DNA of 64,000 bases, taken from positions 6,816,001 through 6,880,000 of the forward strand of contig NZ_CP050296.1 of the NCBI RefSeq assembly GCF_014189455.1, in the 5' to 3' direction. The translations under genes were made by a program, and so were the position numbers. Shown here piece after piece: positions 21,654 to 28,697 of the stretch. Every line of letters begins with the position of its first letter. Within the stretch, counting starts at the first letter, position 1. The notes beneath the pieces were generated by a model. It saw nothing but the letters and a program-made list of their open reading frames with translations, had not been told where the DNA came from and did not search any database. This stretch comes from Mesorhizobium huakuii. Lineage in GTDB: Bacteria > Pseudomonadota > Alphaproteobacteria > Rhizobiales > Rhizobiaceae.

Positions 21654-21941
21654 AATTTGCGGATAGCGTTCAGGATCTGAGCGCCTGAGACGTCCCTGCC
21701 GGGACGTGGGGCCGAGCCATTCCGCTGATGGGGTTGCACCGCTGACTCAGCAAAGTGCGTCGTCCACATTGAAGGCTCCTCCCGCGAAGCTCCATCATGC
21801 GGCGACCGATGTCGACCGCGAAGACAACCGTGTACCCGGCAAACGCATCTCCAAGAACGAAGATACTTGACGTCCCCACGGCGATTAGACAACCTCATCA
21901 AAGGGGATGTTGAATCACCCATGCAGCCCGACGTCACATCA
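21654..21941 (+). ncRNA. candidate bridge RNA region of the IS110-type element
   Basis: The 288 bp between the transposase stop and the right junction hold no plausible gene. A perfect 7-bp hairpin (ACGTCCC at 21690-21696 with GGGACGT at 21701-21707) lies near its start. IS1111-type members of the IS110 family encode their bridge RNA in this position, so this region is the expected location. I cannot fold it or show loop complementarity to the CAATCG target here, so the call rests on position and family knowledge. Beyond the element, 21974-22102 shows nothing I can identify. Confidence 0.3.
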
Positions 21942-22102
21942 CAATCGATTCATCGATCGCGGGACGTGCTCTAGGTCAGCGGCTGTCCTCGGACATGGTT
22001 TTCAGCTGATCTATCGACCCAAGCTGCGGTTACGGTTTACAAAGCGTCGACAGTGCCTGTCTGGAAACCGCGCCCTCAGCCGGCGCGAGGATCAAGCGCG
22101 CG

Positions 22103-22576
22103 TCAGCCCTTGTTCAGCAGTGCGAGATTGGCGTTGACGACCGTGGGGTCGGCCATCCCGGCCTTCGCCTCGAGCAGCAGCGCCCTGGCCTTCTTCTTGT
22201 TGCCGCGCAACAGTTGCGAATAGCCCATATTGTTGACGATCTGCGGCTTGCGGCCGGCGACCTTCAAGAGCTGGCCGTAGGCACGGTCGGCAAAGTCGAA
22301 GCGGCCGAGCTCGTCATAGGAGGCGGCGAGCCCCATCCAGGCCTCGGCATTGTCGGCCTTCAACTCGACGGCCTTGCGGAAATGCTGTTCGGCGAGACCA
22401 TAATTGGCGTCGCGAAACTGCGCCTTGCCTTGCGCCAGATCGGATGTGTCGACATCCTTGGCGGCCGGCTGAATGGCCGTGGTCTTGGTCGTGTCGACGT
22501 TGTTGTTCGTCGTGCACCCGGTGATCATCAGGACGGCCGCCATCGTGGCCGCCGCCGCAAATTTTATCTGACGCAT
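22103..22576 (-). CDS. TPR lipoprotein, TadD-like pilus assembly protein
   Basis: A 157-residue lipoprotein. The signal peptide from the ATG at 22576 ends in the lipobox MITGC, and Thr/Asn follow the lipidated cysteine. Tetratricopeptide repeats follow: LAQGKAQFRDANYGLAEQHF, then ADNAEAWMGLAASYDELGRF, then PQIVNNMGYSQLLRGNKKKA. TadD of tad pilus systems is a TPR lipoprotein that helps outer-membrane assembly. Here the gene is downstream of tadC on the same strand, its usual place, but a 2.7-kb accessory region separates them. That context supports TadD over a generic TPR protein. Confidence 0.75.
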   Translation of the reverse strand: MRQIKFAAAATMAAVLMITGCTTNNNVDTTKTTAIQPAAKDVDTSDLAQGKAQFRDANYGLAEQHFRKAVELKADNAEAWMGLAASYDELGRFDFADRAYGQLLKVAGRKPQIVNNMGYSQLLRGNKKKARALLLEAKAGMADPTVVNANLALLNKG

Positions 22577-22732
22577 GCCCTGCCCCGTCGCCCGATTTGC
22601 CGGGTCGTTCTTCAGGAAAGACACTACAGCACAGCGGTTAAGCTTCGGTGCCGAAATGCATCCAAGATTTGGTTTCAGGAATACCGGCCATTAACCACGG
22701 GGCCGCACCTCAAGCAGACGCGAACCGCGCTC

Positions 22733-23566
22733 TCACGGCGTGTCCAGGACCTTGAGCGCGACCGGAACCGGATAGCGGCTGCCGTCATAGCGCAGCCGGT
22801 ACGTCTGGCTCACAGGCTTGCCGGGATGGGACTGGCACTCGCCATTCTTGTCGGGAGATGACGTGCCGGTATCCCTCCGCTCGACCACGATCATGTCGTG
22901 GTAGCCGCGATGGACCGTCGGGCTCATAGCCAGGCTGACCTGGCTCGAATGAAAGGATCCCGCACAATTGGTGTCGCTTTCGCCGCCATTGCTGGCCACA
23001 ACGAGGCCGTCGAGCACCACGTGCAGCGCATCGCCGGCGATGGCGTAGAGCCGCAGGTCGGTTTCGCTGAAGGGATTGGGCTGCGAATGGTTGGCCATGT
23101 CGATGCGCAGGCCGAAGGCGGTGACACCGGGCGCCAGCCCATAGCGGCCGGAATCGAATTCGATGCCGCGGATGGCGACGGCATCGTCGTTCATCAGCCT
23201 CGGCTGCATAAGGCGCTGGCGTACCTGCAGGGTCTTCCTGTCGACGACCAGAAGCTCGATATCGCCAAAATGCTCGTCGTCGCTGGACCGGGCGCTGTCG
23301 ATCAGCGGCACCGCGACCAGCAGCAGATCGTCATGGGCAGGCCAGACCTTGCAGACCAAGCCGGGCATAAGGTCCTGCGGATCCGCGAGCGCAATGCTGG
23401 TATGGGGTTCGAGCGTAAAGGAGTCGCCGTCGGCGCCTTTCTGAACCTTGGGATAGGCCTGCCGCAACAGCGCGGCAGCATCGCCGCAATCGTCTGCCGC
23501 GGCCTGGGCGGGCCACAGGCTGGCGGCGGCGAGAATGAGGGAGGCGGCACACAACACTATTCGCAT
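22733..23566 (-). CDS. secreted protein of unknown function next to toxin/immunity cassettes
   Basis: A 277-residue exported protein, not recognised. Residues 1-24 are a Sec signal peptide (MRIVLCAASLILAAASLWPA, cleavage near AQA-AAD). Cysteines occur at DDCGD, LVCKVW, DTNCAG and GECQSH, so two disulfides are possible. The mature part is acidic and beta-rich. Its first codons and upstream 150 bp (23564-23714) are duplicated at 24517-24668, where only a truncated start remains. GC content and codon use resemble the chromosome more than the AT-richer cassette genes upstream, so it may be the resident gene next to which the cassettes were inserted. Confidence 0.75.
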   Translation of the reverse strand: MRIVLCAASLILAAASLWPAQAAADDCGDAAALLRQAYPKVQKGADGDSFTLEPHTSIALADPQDLMPGLVCKVWPAHDDLLLVAVPLIDSARSSDDEHFGDIELLVVDRKTLQVRQRLMQPRLMNDDAVAIRGIEFDSGRYGLAPGVTAFGLRIDMANHSQPNPFSETDLRLYAIAGDALHVVLDGLVVASNGGESDTNCAGSFHSSQVSLAMSPTVHRGYHDMIVVERRDTGTSSPDKNGECQSHPGKPVSQTYRLRYDGSRYPVPVALKVLDTP

Positions 23567-23714
23567 GGGGTTCTCATGGCGCAGGGCCGCGTTCTGGCAG
23601 GATGATGGTTGTCAGCCCCTGCCCGGCGTTTGTCGATGATCATTTGCCGATTTTGCAGATGCCGATGTGCAGCTACCTGAACCGCTTTATCCAGCGTTCG
23701 CTGTTCCTTTCGTC
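23564..23714. repeat. 150-bp direct repeat, copy A
   Basis: This segment covers the start codon and upstream region of the secreted-protein gene. It matches 24517-24668 over about 150 bp, almost perfectly in the stretch from GCAGATGCCGATGTG to CGTTCGCTGTTCCTTTCGTC. It lies immediately after the stop of the first immunity gene on the minus strand. Confidence 0.8.
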
Positions 23715-23737
23715 ACGGAATGCAGTTCGTCAACTGC

Positions 23738-24091
23738 TCAGGATTGTTTCAGCTGCGCTAAAATGTTGAAGTAAGGGGGCCGGCCTCCGTGTGAGGTGTC
23801 ACTTGGATCCCATTGAAAGGAGGCAATAAACTCTTCTGCAGTCGAATTCTGACTGTTATCCGATTCTTGCGCAGATAAGTCCCAGTCATAGACAAATGGG
23901 GTTGGTATCGTTGGGCCGTTCTCTGTCGCCAGCCAGATGTCCACTCCAATTATTAAGTATCCAGATTCCTGCAGAATATTAATCACACTGAGCGCATCCT
24001 CCTTAGGCCAAGCAAGTTCCGACCTAGATCTATATGCTTTCTTTACGAGAGGTTTTGGCAGGATTTTTTCCCACTGCATTTTCTTATCCAT
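23738..24091 (-). CDS. putative immunity protein (Imm40-like)
   Basis: A 117-residue soluble acidic protein. The motif WPKEDALSVINILQESGY followed by LIIGVDIWL resembles immunity proteins of the Imm40 type, which bind and block polymorphic toxins. It starts three bases after the stop of the toxin-tip ORF on the same strand, the typical toxin-immunity spacing. Base composition is clearly less GC-rich than the flanking pilus and housekeeping genes, a sign of transfer. The family assignment is from memory of the pattern and is uncertain; the immunity role is supported mostly by context. Confidence 0.6.
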   Translation of the reverse strand: MDKKMQWEKILPKPLVKKAYRSRSELAWPKEDALSVINILQESGYLIIGVDIWLATENGPTIPTPFVYDWDLSAQESDNSQNSTAEEFIASFQWDPSDTSHGGRPPYFNILAQLKQS

Positions 24092-24094
24092 TTT

Positions 24095-24415
24095 TCAAAA
24101 ATCAAGAATTATGAGTGGATCCTCAAGTAAGTTTGGCGGCATCTCAGGCTCTAGTGGGACTTCGGGCTGTACAGGCCCTTGGAACGGCGGCGGCCTTACG
24201 CTCGCGCCCGGAACGTCGCCACTCTCCGGGCCAAATTTGAACCCCGGGCCCCCAACCTGCTTAATTTCACCTGTCCTATTGTTTACGACGACCGATTGAC
24301 CTGTTGAAGGATCTATATATCGAGTGGCGGGGTCGCCGGTCGCTCTGTCGATTGCGTCGATCCGGTCTCCATTTCGAACCGCATCATCAATTTGGGAGTT
24401 ACGGTGACAGTGCAC
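24095..24415 (-). pseudogene. orphan C-terminal toxin tip, colicin-E5-like
   Basis: A 106-codon frame beginning at a GTG inside a 32-bp repeat; an in-frame stop lies just upstream, so no delivery domain is attached. The part QIDDAVRNGDRIDAIDRA, TGDPATRYIDP and VVVNNRTGEIKQVGGPGF resembles the short C-terminal RNase domain of colicin E5-type polymorphic toxins (helix, TGNPAT-like turn, then two strands). A proline-rich tail follows. The first residues of the domain appear replaced by the repeat (VHCHRNS). It is probably a displaced toxin end, inactive alone, retained beside its immunity gene. The RNase call is tentative. Confidence 0.5.
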
Positions 24416-24430
24416 TTTAATCCCTCTTCA
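24399..24430. repeat. 32-bp cassette-junction repeat, copy A
   Basis: TTACGGTGACAGTGCACTTT followed by 12 further bases; matches 25284-25315 at 30 of 32 positions. It marks the 5' side of the first toxin/immunity cassette and supplies the first codons (VHCHRNS) of the toxin-tip frame. Confidence 0.8.
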
Positions 24431-24472
24431 CCCCCTTATAGGCATAGCCGCACCCCCTTATAGGCATAGCCG
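24429..24472. repeat. 22-bp perfect tandem duplication
   Basis: Two identical adjacent 22-bp units (24429-24450 and 24451-24472), each CACCCCCTTATAGGCATAGC plus CG. On the minus strand they form the end of the truncated signal-peptide frame, and the unit length (not a multiple of three) puts the second unit out of frame and ends it. It directly abuts the 32-bp junction repeat. Confidence 0.9.
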
Positions 24473-24519
24473 CCTCGCTGGGCGGCGAAGAGAGCGAGGG
24501 CAAGAAACAGTATTCGCAT
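24436..24519 (-). pseudogene. truncated duplicate of the secreted-protein gene start
   Basis: Only 27 codons remain: MRILFLALALFAAQRGGYA followed by KGVRLCL after a tyrosine-lysine step, then TAA. The start resembles the signal peptide of the 277-residue secreted protein (MRIVLCAASLILAA), and 150 bp upstream are duplicated too. It is therefore the broken-off beginning of a second copy, cut where the 22-bp tandem repeat and the 32-bp junction begin. It is a scar of a tandem duplication or of cassette insertion. Confidence 0.65.
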
Positions 24520-24668
24520 TGGAGGGCCTACATCGCAGGGCCGCGCTCGGGCAGGATGACAGTTGTCGGCCCCCGCTTCGGATTTGTCGACTCTCATTTG
24601 CTGACTTTGCAGATGCCGATGTGCTGCTACCTGAAGCGCTTTATCCAGCGTTCGCTGTTCCTTTCGTC
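24517..24668. repeat. 150-bp direct repeat, copy B
   Basis: Second copy of 23564-23714. Its distal end encodes the last residues of the second immunity protein (ETKGTANAG), so that gene was fused to the repeat when the cassette arrived. The copies differ by scattered substitutions, more at the start-codon end. Confidence 0.8.
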
Positions 24669-25236
24669 TCATTGGCGAGGCTGGACCAGTATCCGTAAAC
24701 CTCATCTAAGCGTCTGGGCGCCTGCTTGCCGCCCGCGACGCCATAGCAGAAGGTCACAACAATTCTTACAGGGTTCAGGCTTGCCCTCCCGAATCCAACC
24801 AGAACAACTTGGCCAAAATCGGCGAATTTCTTGTTCTTGAGCGGCTGATCCCATTTGAGATGCGGGTATCGGCTTTTAAGCGTCTGGCCAAAATACATCC
24901 CTGCATCCATCGCAAGGGAAAATGTCCTATTCGTAAGCTCTCCAGCGGGAACGCCAAAGTCGAAAGCTGCACTTCCTTTGATCCGGTCGATCTCTTCGGC
25001 CGTACGCGCTCTCGTTTCCACTTGATGGGAGAGCCATTGTCCCAAGGCCTCAATGGAGGCTCGGCTATGATCTGGTTTCCAAGTCCTAAAATTCGGGTCT
25101 GAGTTCACCGCGCCTTGCAGCTCAACCAGCCTAAGCGGCATGGATTCAAAAACCATCTTCGATAGTCTTTCAAGTCATCTGCCGACATATCTCGAAACTT
25201 CAGGGTAAAGGGCGGCTGTATGATCGAATAGTTCAT
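24641..25236 (-). pseudogene. second putative immunity protein, probable -1 frameshift near its N-terminus
   Basis: Restored length is 198 residues. The N-terminal frame from the ATG at 25236 reads MNYSIIQPPFTLKFRDMS to DYRRWF; one base seems missing from the A run (plus strand) at 25148-25152. The following frame continues ESMPLRLVELQGAV, then LGQWLSHQVETRARTAEEI and WDQPLKNKKFADFGQVVLVG to the end. The blocks with LGxW, ETRxRTxEE and ELTNRTFSLAMDAGMYF resemble a family of immunity-type proteins found beside polymorphic toxins; I cannot name the family with certainty. An intact frame from 25156 also exists. Composition is low-GC compared with the flanks. Confidence 0.6.
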
Positions 25237-25283
25237 ATTAGTGAAATACCGTCCCTATGCCATTTTGTCCAAGAAACGACGAA

Positions 25284-25315
25284 TTACGGTGACAGTGCAC
25301 TTTGATCGCTCTTCA
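25284..25315. repeat. 32-bp cassette-junction repeat, copy B
   Basis: Matches 24399-24430 with two mismatches. It lies 17 bp after the tadC stop codon on the minus strand. Reading from it toward the second immunity gene, a short frame begins with the same VHCHRNS and stops directly before that gene's ATG, so it probably marks another lost toxin end. Confidence 0.8.
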
Positions 25316-25332
25316 TGCCCTGCGGCTGAACA

Positions 25333-26304
25333 TCAATGAAATTGGCCGTTCGTCATTTTGACGATGATTGGAATGACCGCGATCATCAGCACCACCGGCA
25401 GGATGCACACCGTCACCGGTATCGACATCTTGGCCGGCAAGGCGTGCGCCTTCTCCTCGGCCAGCGACATGCGCTTGTGGCGCATTTCGTCGGAGAAGAC
25501 GCGCAGCGCTCCCGACAGGCTGGTGCCGAGTTCCTTCGACTGCTGCAACAGCGTGGCGAAGGAGCGGACCTCGTCCAGGCTGAGGCGCTCGGCGAGCGCC
25601 TTCAGCGCGTCGTCGAGGCTGCGCCCGGCCCGCAGTTCCAACGACACCAGCTGCAAATTCTGGCTGAGTGCTGGATAGGTCTTGGCGAGCTCCTTCGAGA
25701 CGCGCTCGATACCGGCTTCCATGCTCATGCCGGCATCCGAGCAGACGATCATCAAATCCATGAAGTCGGGAAAGCCGTTGCGGTATTCGCGCATCTTCTC
25801 CCGCACCTTCTGGGTCAGCACCAGGCCGGGCAGGAAATAGCCGGCAACGCCCGACAGGATGACGAACGCCCAGCGGCTGGCCATCGTCGCTTCGGCGCTG
25901 GCCATCCACTGGTTGAGGACAAAGGCGCCGAACGCGGCGCCGACCAGCGCCGAGAAGCGGATGATGAAGAAGGTGCCGACGGCGCGCGGCTCCATATAGC
26001 CGGCCTGGATCAGCTTCATGCGCAACCGGGCGACATTTTCCGGATCGCTCTTGGCGTAGAACTCCTGCGCCCGCTTCACCGCCTTCTCGCGCACGACGCC
26101 GGTGTTCTTCTTCTGCAGCGGCTCGGGCTTCGCCGTCACGGCACTTTGGTCGACCTTGAGCCGGCGCTTCACCTCGTTGCGGTCGCCCTTCGCCATGACC
26201 ATCGGCCAGGCAACCGCGACACTGCCGAGCGCCAGAAGCAGGACGGCCACCGGTATCAAGGAGGTCGGTGCAAGCGAGGCGAGGAACTCGATGAAGCCCT
26301 GCAT
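25333..26304 (-). CDS. tadC: tad pilus inner-membrane platform protein TadC
   Basis: A 323-residue inner-membrane protein with a type II secretion F domain; with TadB it forms the platform of the tight-adherence pilus motor. An N-terminal hydrophobic segment (SLIPVAVLLLALGSVAVAW) is followed by a basic cytoplasmic stretch, two segments near residues 110-150, the conserved FPDFMDLMIVCSDAGMSME block, and a C-terminal pair ending VILMIAVIPIIVK-like (VVLMIAVIPIIVKMTNG). The start lies one base after the tadB stop, so they are co-translated. It is the last intact pilus gene before the cassette region. Confidence 0.93.
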   Translation of the reverse strand: MQGFIEFLASLAPTSLIPVAVLLLALGSVAVAWPMVMAKGDRNEVKRRLKVDQSAVTAKPEPLQKKNTGVVREKAVKRAQEFYAKSDPENVARLRMKLIQAGYMEPRAVGTFFIIRFSALVGAAFGAFVLNQWMASAEATMASRWAFVILSGVAGYFLPGLVLTQKVREKMREYRNGFPDFMDLMIVCSDAGMSMEAGIERVSKELAKTYPALSQNLQLVSLELRAGRSLDDALKALAERLSLDEVRSFATLLQQSKELGTSLSGALRVFSDEMRHKRMSLAEEKAHALPAKMSIPVTVCILPVVLMIAVIPIIVKMTNGQFH

Positions 26305-26305
26305 G

Positions 26306-27271
26306 TCAGAACCTGAAATTCGACATTTTGAACATCATCAGATTGCCCAGCATCAGCCAGGCGACCGACCCACCGATCAGGTACCAGGTTTTCGGCTCGC
26401 CCCAGACATCGCGGTAGAAGCCCGGCATCAGCGCCATGATGGCGGCAAACAGCAGCGCCGGTATCGCCGTCAGGATGTAGGCCGACATGCGGCCCTCGGT
26501 CGAGATGGCGCGTACCTTGCGGCGCAGCTTGCCGCGCTCGCGGATCGTCAACGCCAGGCCATCGAGGATTTCGCGCAGATTGCCGCCAGAACTGGACTGG
26601 ATCGAGACGGCGGTGATGAACAGCGGCAGATCCTCATGGCCAACCCTGTCGAACAGCGAATTCAACGCCGAGACCAGATCGGAACCATAGGTCACCTCAT
26701 CGGCGATGACGCCGAACTCAGTGCCGATCGGATCGGGCATCTCGCGCGACACCATGGCGACGGCCACCGGCACCGGGTGACCGGCCTTGAGGCCGCGCGT
26801 GATCAGTTCCAGGGCCTCGGGCAGTTGCATGCCGAAGCGCTTGAGCCGGCGCTTGCGCTTGAAGCGCATCACCATCACCGGCACCAACGGCAGCAGCACG
26901 ACGAACAGGAGAAGCCCCATCAGCAGCGGCAAGCCATGCCAGATGGCGACCAGGCTTATGGCCATCGCCACGCCCGAGGTGATCATCAGGAATTTCGACA
27001 GCGGCATGATCATGCCCGACTGCGTGCGCAGCGCGCGGAACCGGTCCGGCGAGAACAGCGAGGTGCCGGCGTCGAGGCCGCGCTCCTTGCGCAGCTGGAT
27101 CAGCACCTGCTCCTGGCTGATCTTGTTTTCCTGCAGCTTCATGCGCCGGTTGATGGCGGTGCGCTTGTCGCTGCGGCCGGCGTAGAGGAGATAACAGGCC
27201 TCGGCGATCATGATGCCGGTGAGCGCTGCTCCGGCATAGACGACATAGATTGCGCTCAGCCCATCGAACAC
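26306..27271 (-). CDS. tadB: tad pilus inner-membrane platform protein TadB
   Basis: A 321-residue paralogue of TadC with a type II secretion F domain. It has hydrophobic segments near residues 5-25, 95-135 and at the C-terminus (WYLIGGSVAWLMLGNLMMF), and the conserved blocks LPEALELITRGLKAGHPV and QSSSGGNLREILDGLA. The GTG at 27271 (VFDGLSAIYVVYAG) is preferred because GCAGGAG lies seven bases upstream, overlapping the cpaF stop; upstream in-frame codons belong to cpaF sequence. Tight spacing with cpaF and tadC shows one operon. Confidence 0.92.
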   Translation of the reverse strand: MFDGLSAIYVVYAGAALTGIMIAEACYLLYAGRSDKRTAINRRMKLQENKISQEQVLIQLRKERGLDAGTSLFSPDRFRALRTQSGMIMPLSKFLMITSGVAMAISLVAIWHGLPLLMGLLLFVVLLPLVPVMVMRFKRKRRLKRFGMQLPEALELITRGLKAGHPVPVAVAMVSREMPDPIGTEFGVIADEVTYGSDLVSALNSLFDRVGHEDLPLFITAVSIQSSSGGNLREILDGLALTIRERGKLRRKVRAISTEGRMSAYILTAIPALLFAAIMALMPGFYRDVWGEPKTWYLIGGSVAWLMLGNLMMFKMSNFRF

Positions 27272-27275
27272 CTGG

Positions 27276-28697
27276 TTACTCCTGCGGCCGGCCGGGTTCG
27301 AAATACCGCCCGGGAAACTCGATGCCCATGGCGCGCATATCCTCAAGGAAGCGCGGCCGAATGCCGGTCGCCTCGAAATAGCCGAGAATCCCACCGTCGG
27401 CATCCATGCCGGTGCGCACGAAGCGGAAGATCTCCTGCGTCTGGATGACGTCGCCTTCCATGCCGGTCACCTCGGCGACGCTTGTCACCTTGCGCTTGCC
27501 GTCGGAAAGCCGGGTCAGCTGAACGATGATGTCGATGGCGCTGGCGATCTGGCTGCGGATCGACTGCACCGTCATCGGCATGCCGGTCATGCCCAGCATC
27601 TGTTCGAGGCGCGAAATGGCGTCGCGCGGCGTGTTGGCGTGGATGGTCGCCATCGACCCCTCATGGCCGGTGTTCATCGCCTGCAACATGTCGAAAGCCT
27701 CCTCGCCGCGGCACTCGCCGAGGATGACGCGGTCGGGGCGCATGCGCAGCGCGTTCTTGACGAGATCGCGCTGCTTCAACTCGCCATGGCCCTCAATGTT
27801 GGCGGGGCGCGTCTCCATGCGCGCGACATGCGGCTGCTGCAGCTGAAGTTCGGCAGCGTCCTCGATGGTGATCAACCGTTCGTCTTCGGGAATGAAGGCC
27901 GACAGCGCGTTGAGCATCGTCGTCTTGCCGGTGCCGGTACCGCCCGAGATGATCGTCGTCTTGCGGGCGTGCACCGCCGCCGCCAGCACTTCGGCCATGT
28001 TCTGGGTGATGGCGCCGAATTCGACCAGCTTGTGTAGGCCGAGCTTATTCTTGGAGAATTTGCGGATCGACACCAGCGGCCCGTCGACGCCGACCGGGCG
28101 GATGGCGGCGTTGAAGCGCGAGCCATCCAGCATGCGCGCATCGACCATCGGCTGCGATTCGTCGACGCGGCGGCCGACCGCGGCGACGATCTTGTTAATG
28201 ATTCTAAGCAGATGCGCCTCGTCCTTGAACGGGATATGGACCTGCTGCAGCTTGCCCTTCTTTTCGATGAAGCAGTTCTGGTGGCCGTTGATCAGGATGT
28301 CGTTGATATCGGGGTCCTTGAGCAATGGCTCGAGCGGGCCGAGGCCGACCATCTCGTCGACGATATCATCGACCAGCGCTTCGAGTTCGACGGTGTTGAT
28401 CGCCATCCGCTCCTGGCGAGTTTTTTCCGAAACGAAATCATGCACCTGCCGGCGCATCTCCTCCTTGGGCAAACGCTCCAGCGCGACGAGGTTGATTTCT
28501 TCGAGCAGCATCCGGTGAATGCGCACGCGCGCATCGAGCACCTTGTTGGCGCTCTTTGCCGGTGCGACATCCGGCTTTGCCGGCGATGCCTTTCGGCTGG
28601 TCGGGATGACGACCGCGTGATGCGCGACCGGCGTTGTATCAGCCGGACGGAGCGGGCGCGCGTCGCGATTCTGCAGGGTTGAAAAACGACTGGTCAT
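27276..28697 (-). CDS. cpaF: tad pilus secretion ATPase CpaF/TadA
   Basis: A 473-residue hexameric ATPase that powers pilus assembly. The N-terminal domain contains [19 protein letters not shown]. The nucleotide site shows Walker [15 protein letters not shown], the Asp box [14 protein letters not shown], Walker [17 protein letters not shown], and the His box [14 protein letters not shown]. Length and motifs are normal for TadA/CpaF. Its start overlaps the cpaE stop by four bases (ATGA), so the two are translationally coupled. Confidence 0.96.
   Translation of the reverse strand: MTSRFSTLQNRDARPLRPADTTPVAHHAVVIPTSRKASPAKPDVAPAKSANKVLDARVRIHRMLLEEINLVALERLPKEEMRRQVHDFVSEKTRQERMAINTVELEALVDDIVDEMVGLGPLEPLLKDPDINDILINGHQNCFIEKKGKLQQVHIPFKDEAHLLRIINKIVAAVGRRVDESQPMVDARMLDGSRFNAAIRPVGVDGPLVSIRKFSKNKLGLHKLVEFGAITQNMAEVLAAAVHARKTTIISGGTGTGKTTMLNALSAFIPEDERLITIEDAAELQLQQPHVARMETRPANIEGHGELKQRDLVKNALRMRPDRVILGECRGEEAFDMLQAMNTGHEGSMATIHANTPRDAISRLEQMLGMTGMPMTVQSIRSQIASAIDIIVQLTRLSDGKRKVTSVAEVTGMEGDVIQTQEIFRFVRTGMDADGGILGYFEATGIRPRFLEDMRAMGIEFPGRYFEPGRPQE

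Larger units (their letters stand above)
20541..21947 (+). mobile_element. IS110-family insertion sequence nested in the IS630 element
   Basis: About 1.4 kb inserted between the IS630 transposase start and the IS630 right end. The hexamer CAATCG occurs at both junctions (20535-20540 and 21942-21947), so the boundaries can be placed within six bases. There are no terminal inverted repeats, as usual for this family. It has one recombinase gene, an 87-bp 5' non-coding end, and a 288-bp 3' non-coding end. In the 5' end, GGCTGTTC (20555-20562) can pair with GAACAGCC (20620-20627) directly before the start codon. The long 3' end fits the IS1111-type layout. Confidence 0.75.
19536..21971 (-). mobile_element. 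IS630-family insertion sequence, split by an IS110-family element
   Basis: The element is bounded by perfect 10-bp terminal inverted repeats: GAGCACGTCC at 19536-19545 and its complement at 21962-21971. TA dinucleotides flank both ends (19534-19535 and 21972-21973), the target duplication typical of IS630/mariner elements. It encodes one transposase on the minus strand. Without the inner 1.4-kb IS110-type insertion it would be about 1.03 kb, the normal size. The inner element separates the transposase start from its own right end, leaving about 24-30 bp there. It lies between the diguanylate cyclase gene and the TadD-like gene and breaks neither. Confidence 0.85.

Noticed and set aside
24399..25315. 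The two 32-bp repeats considered as CRISPR repeats or an att site pair
   Set aside because: Only two copies, about 885 bp apart, with genes between them and no cas genes or integrase gene nearby.
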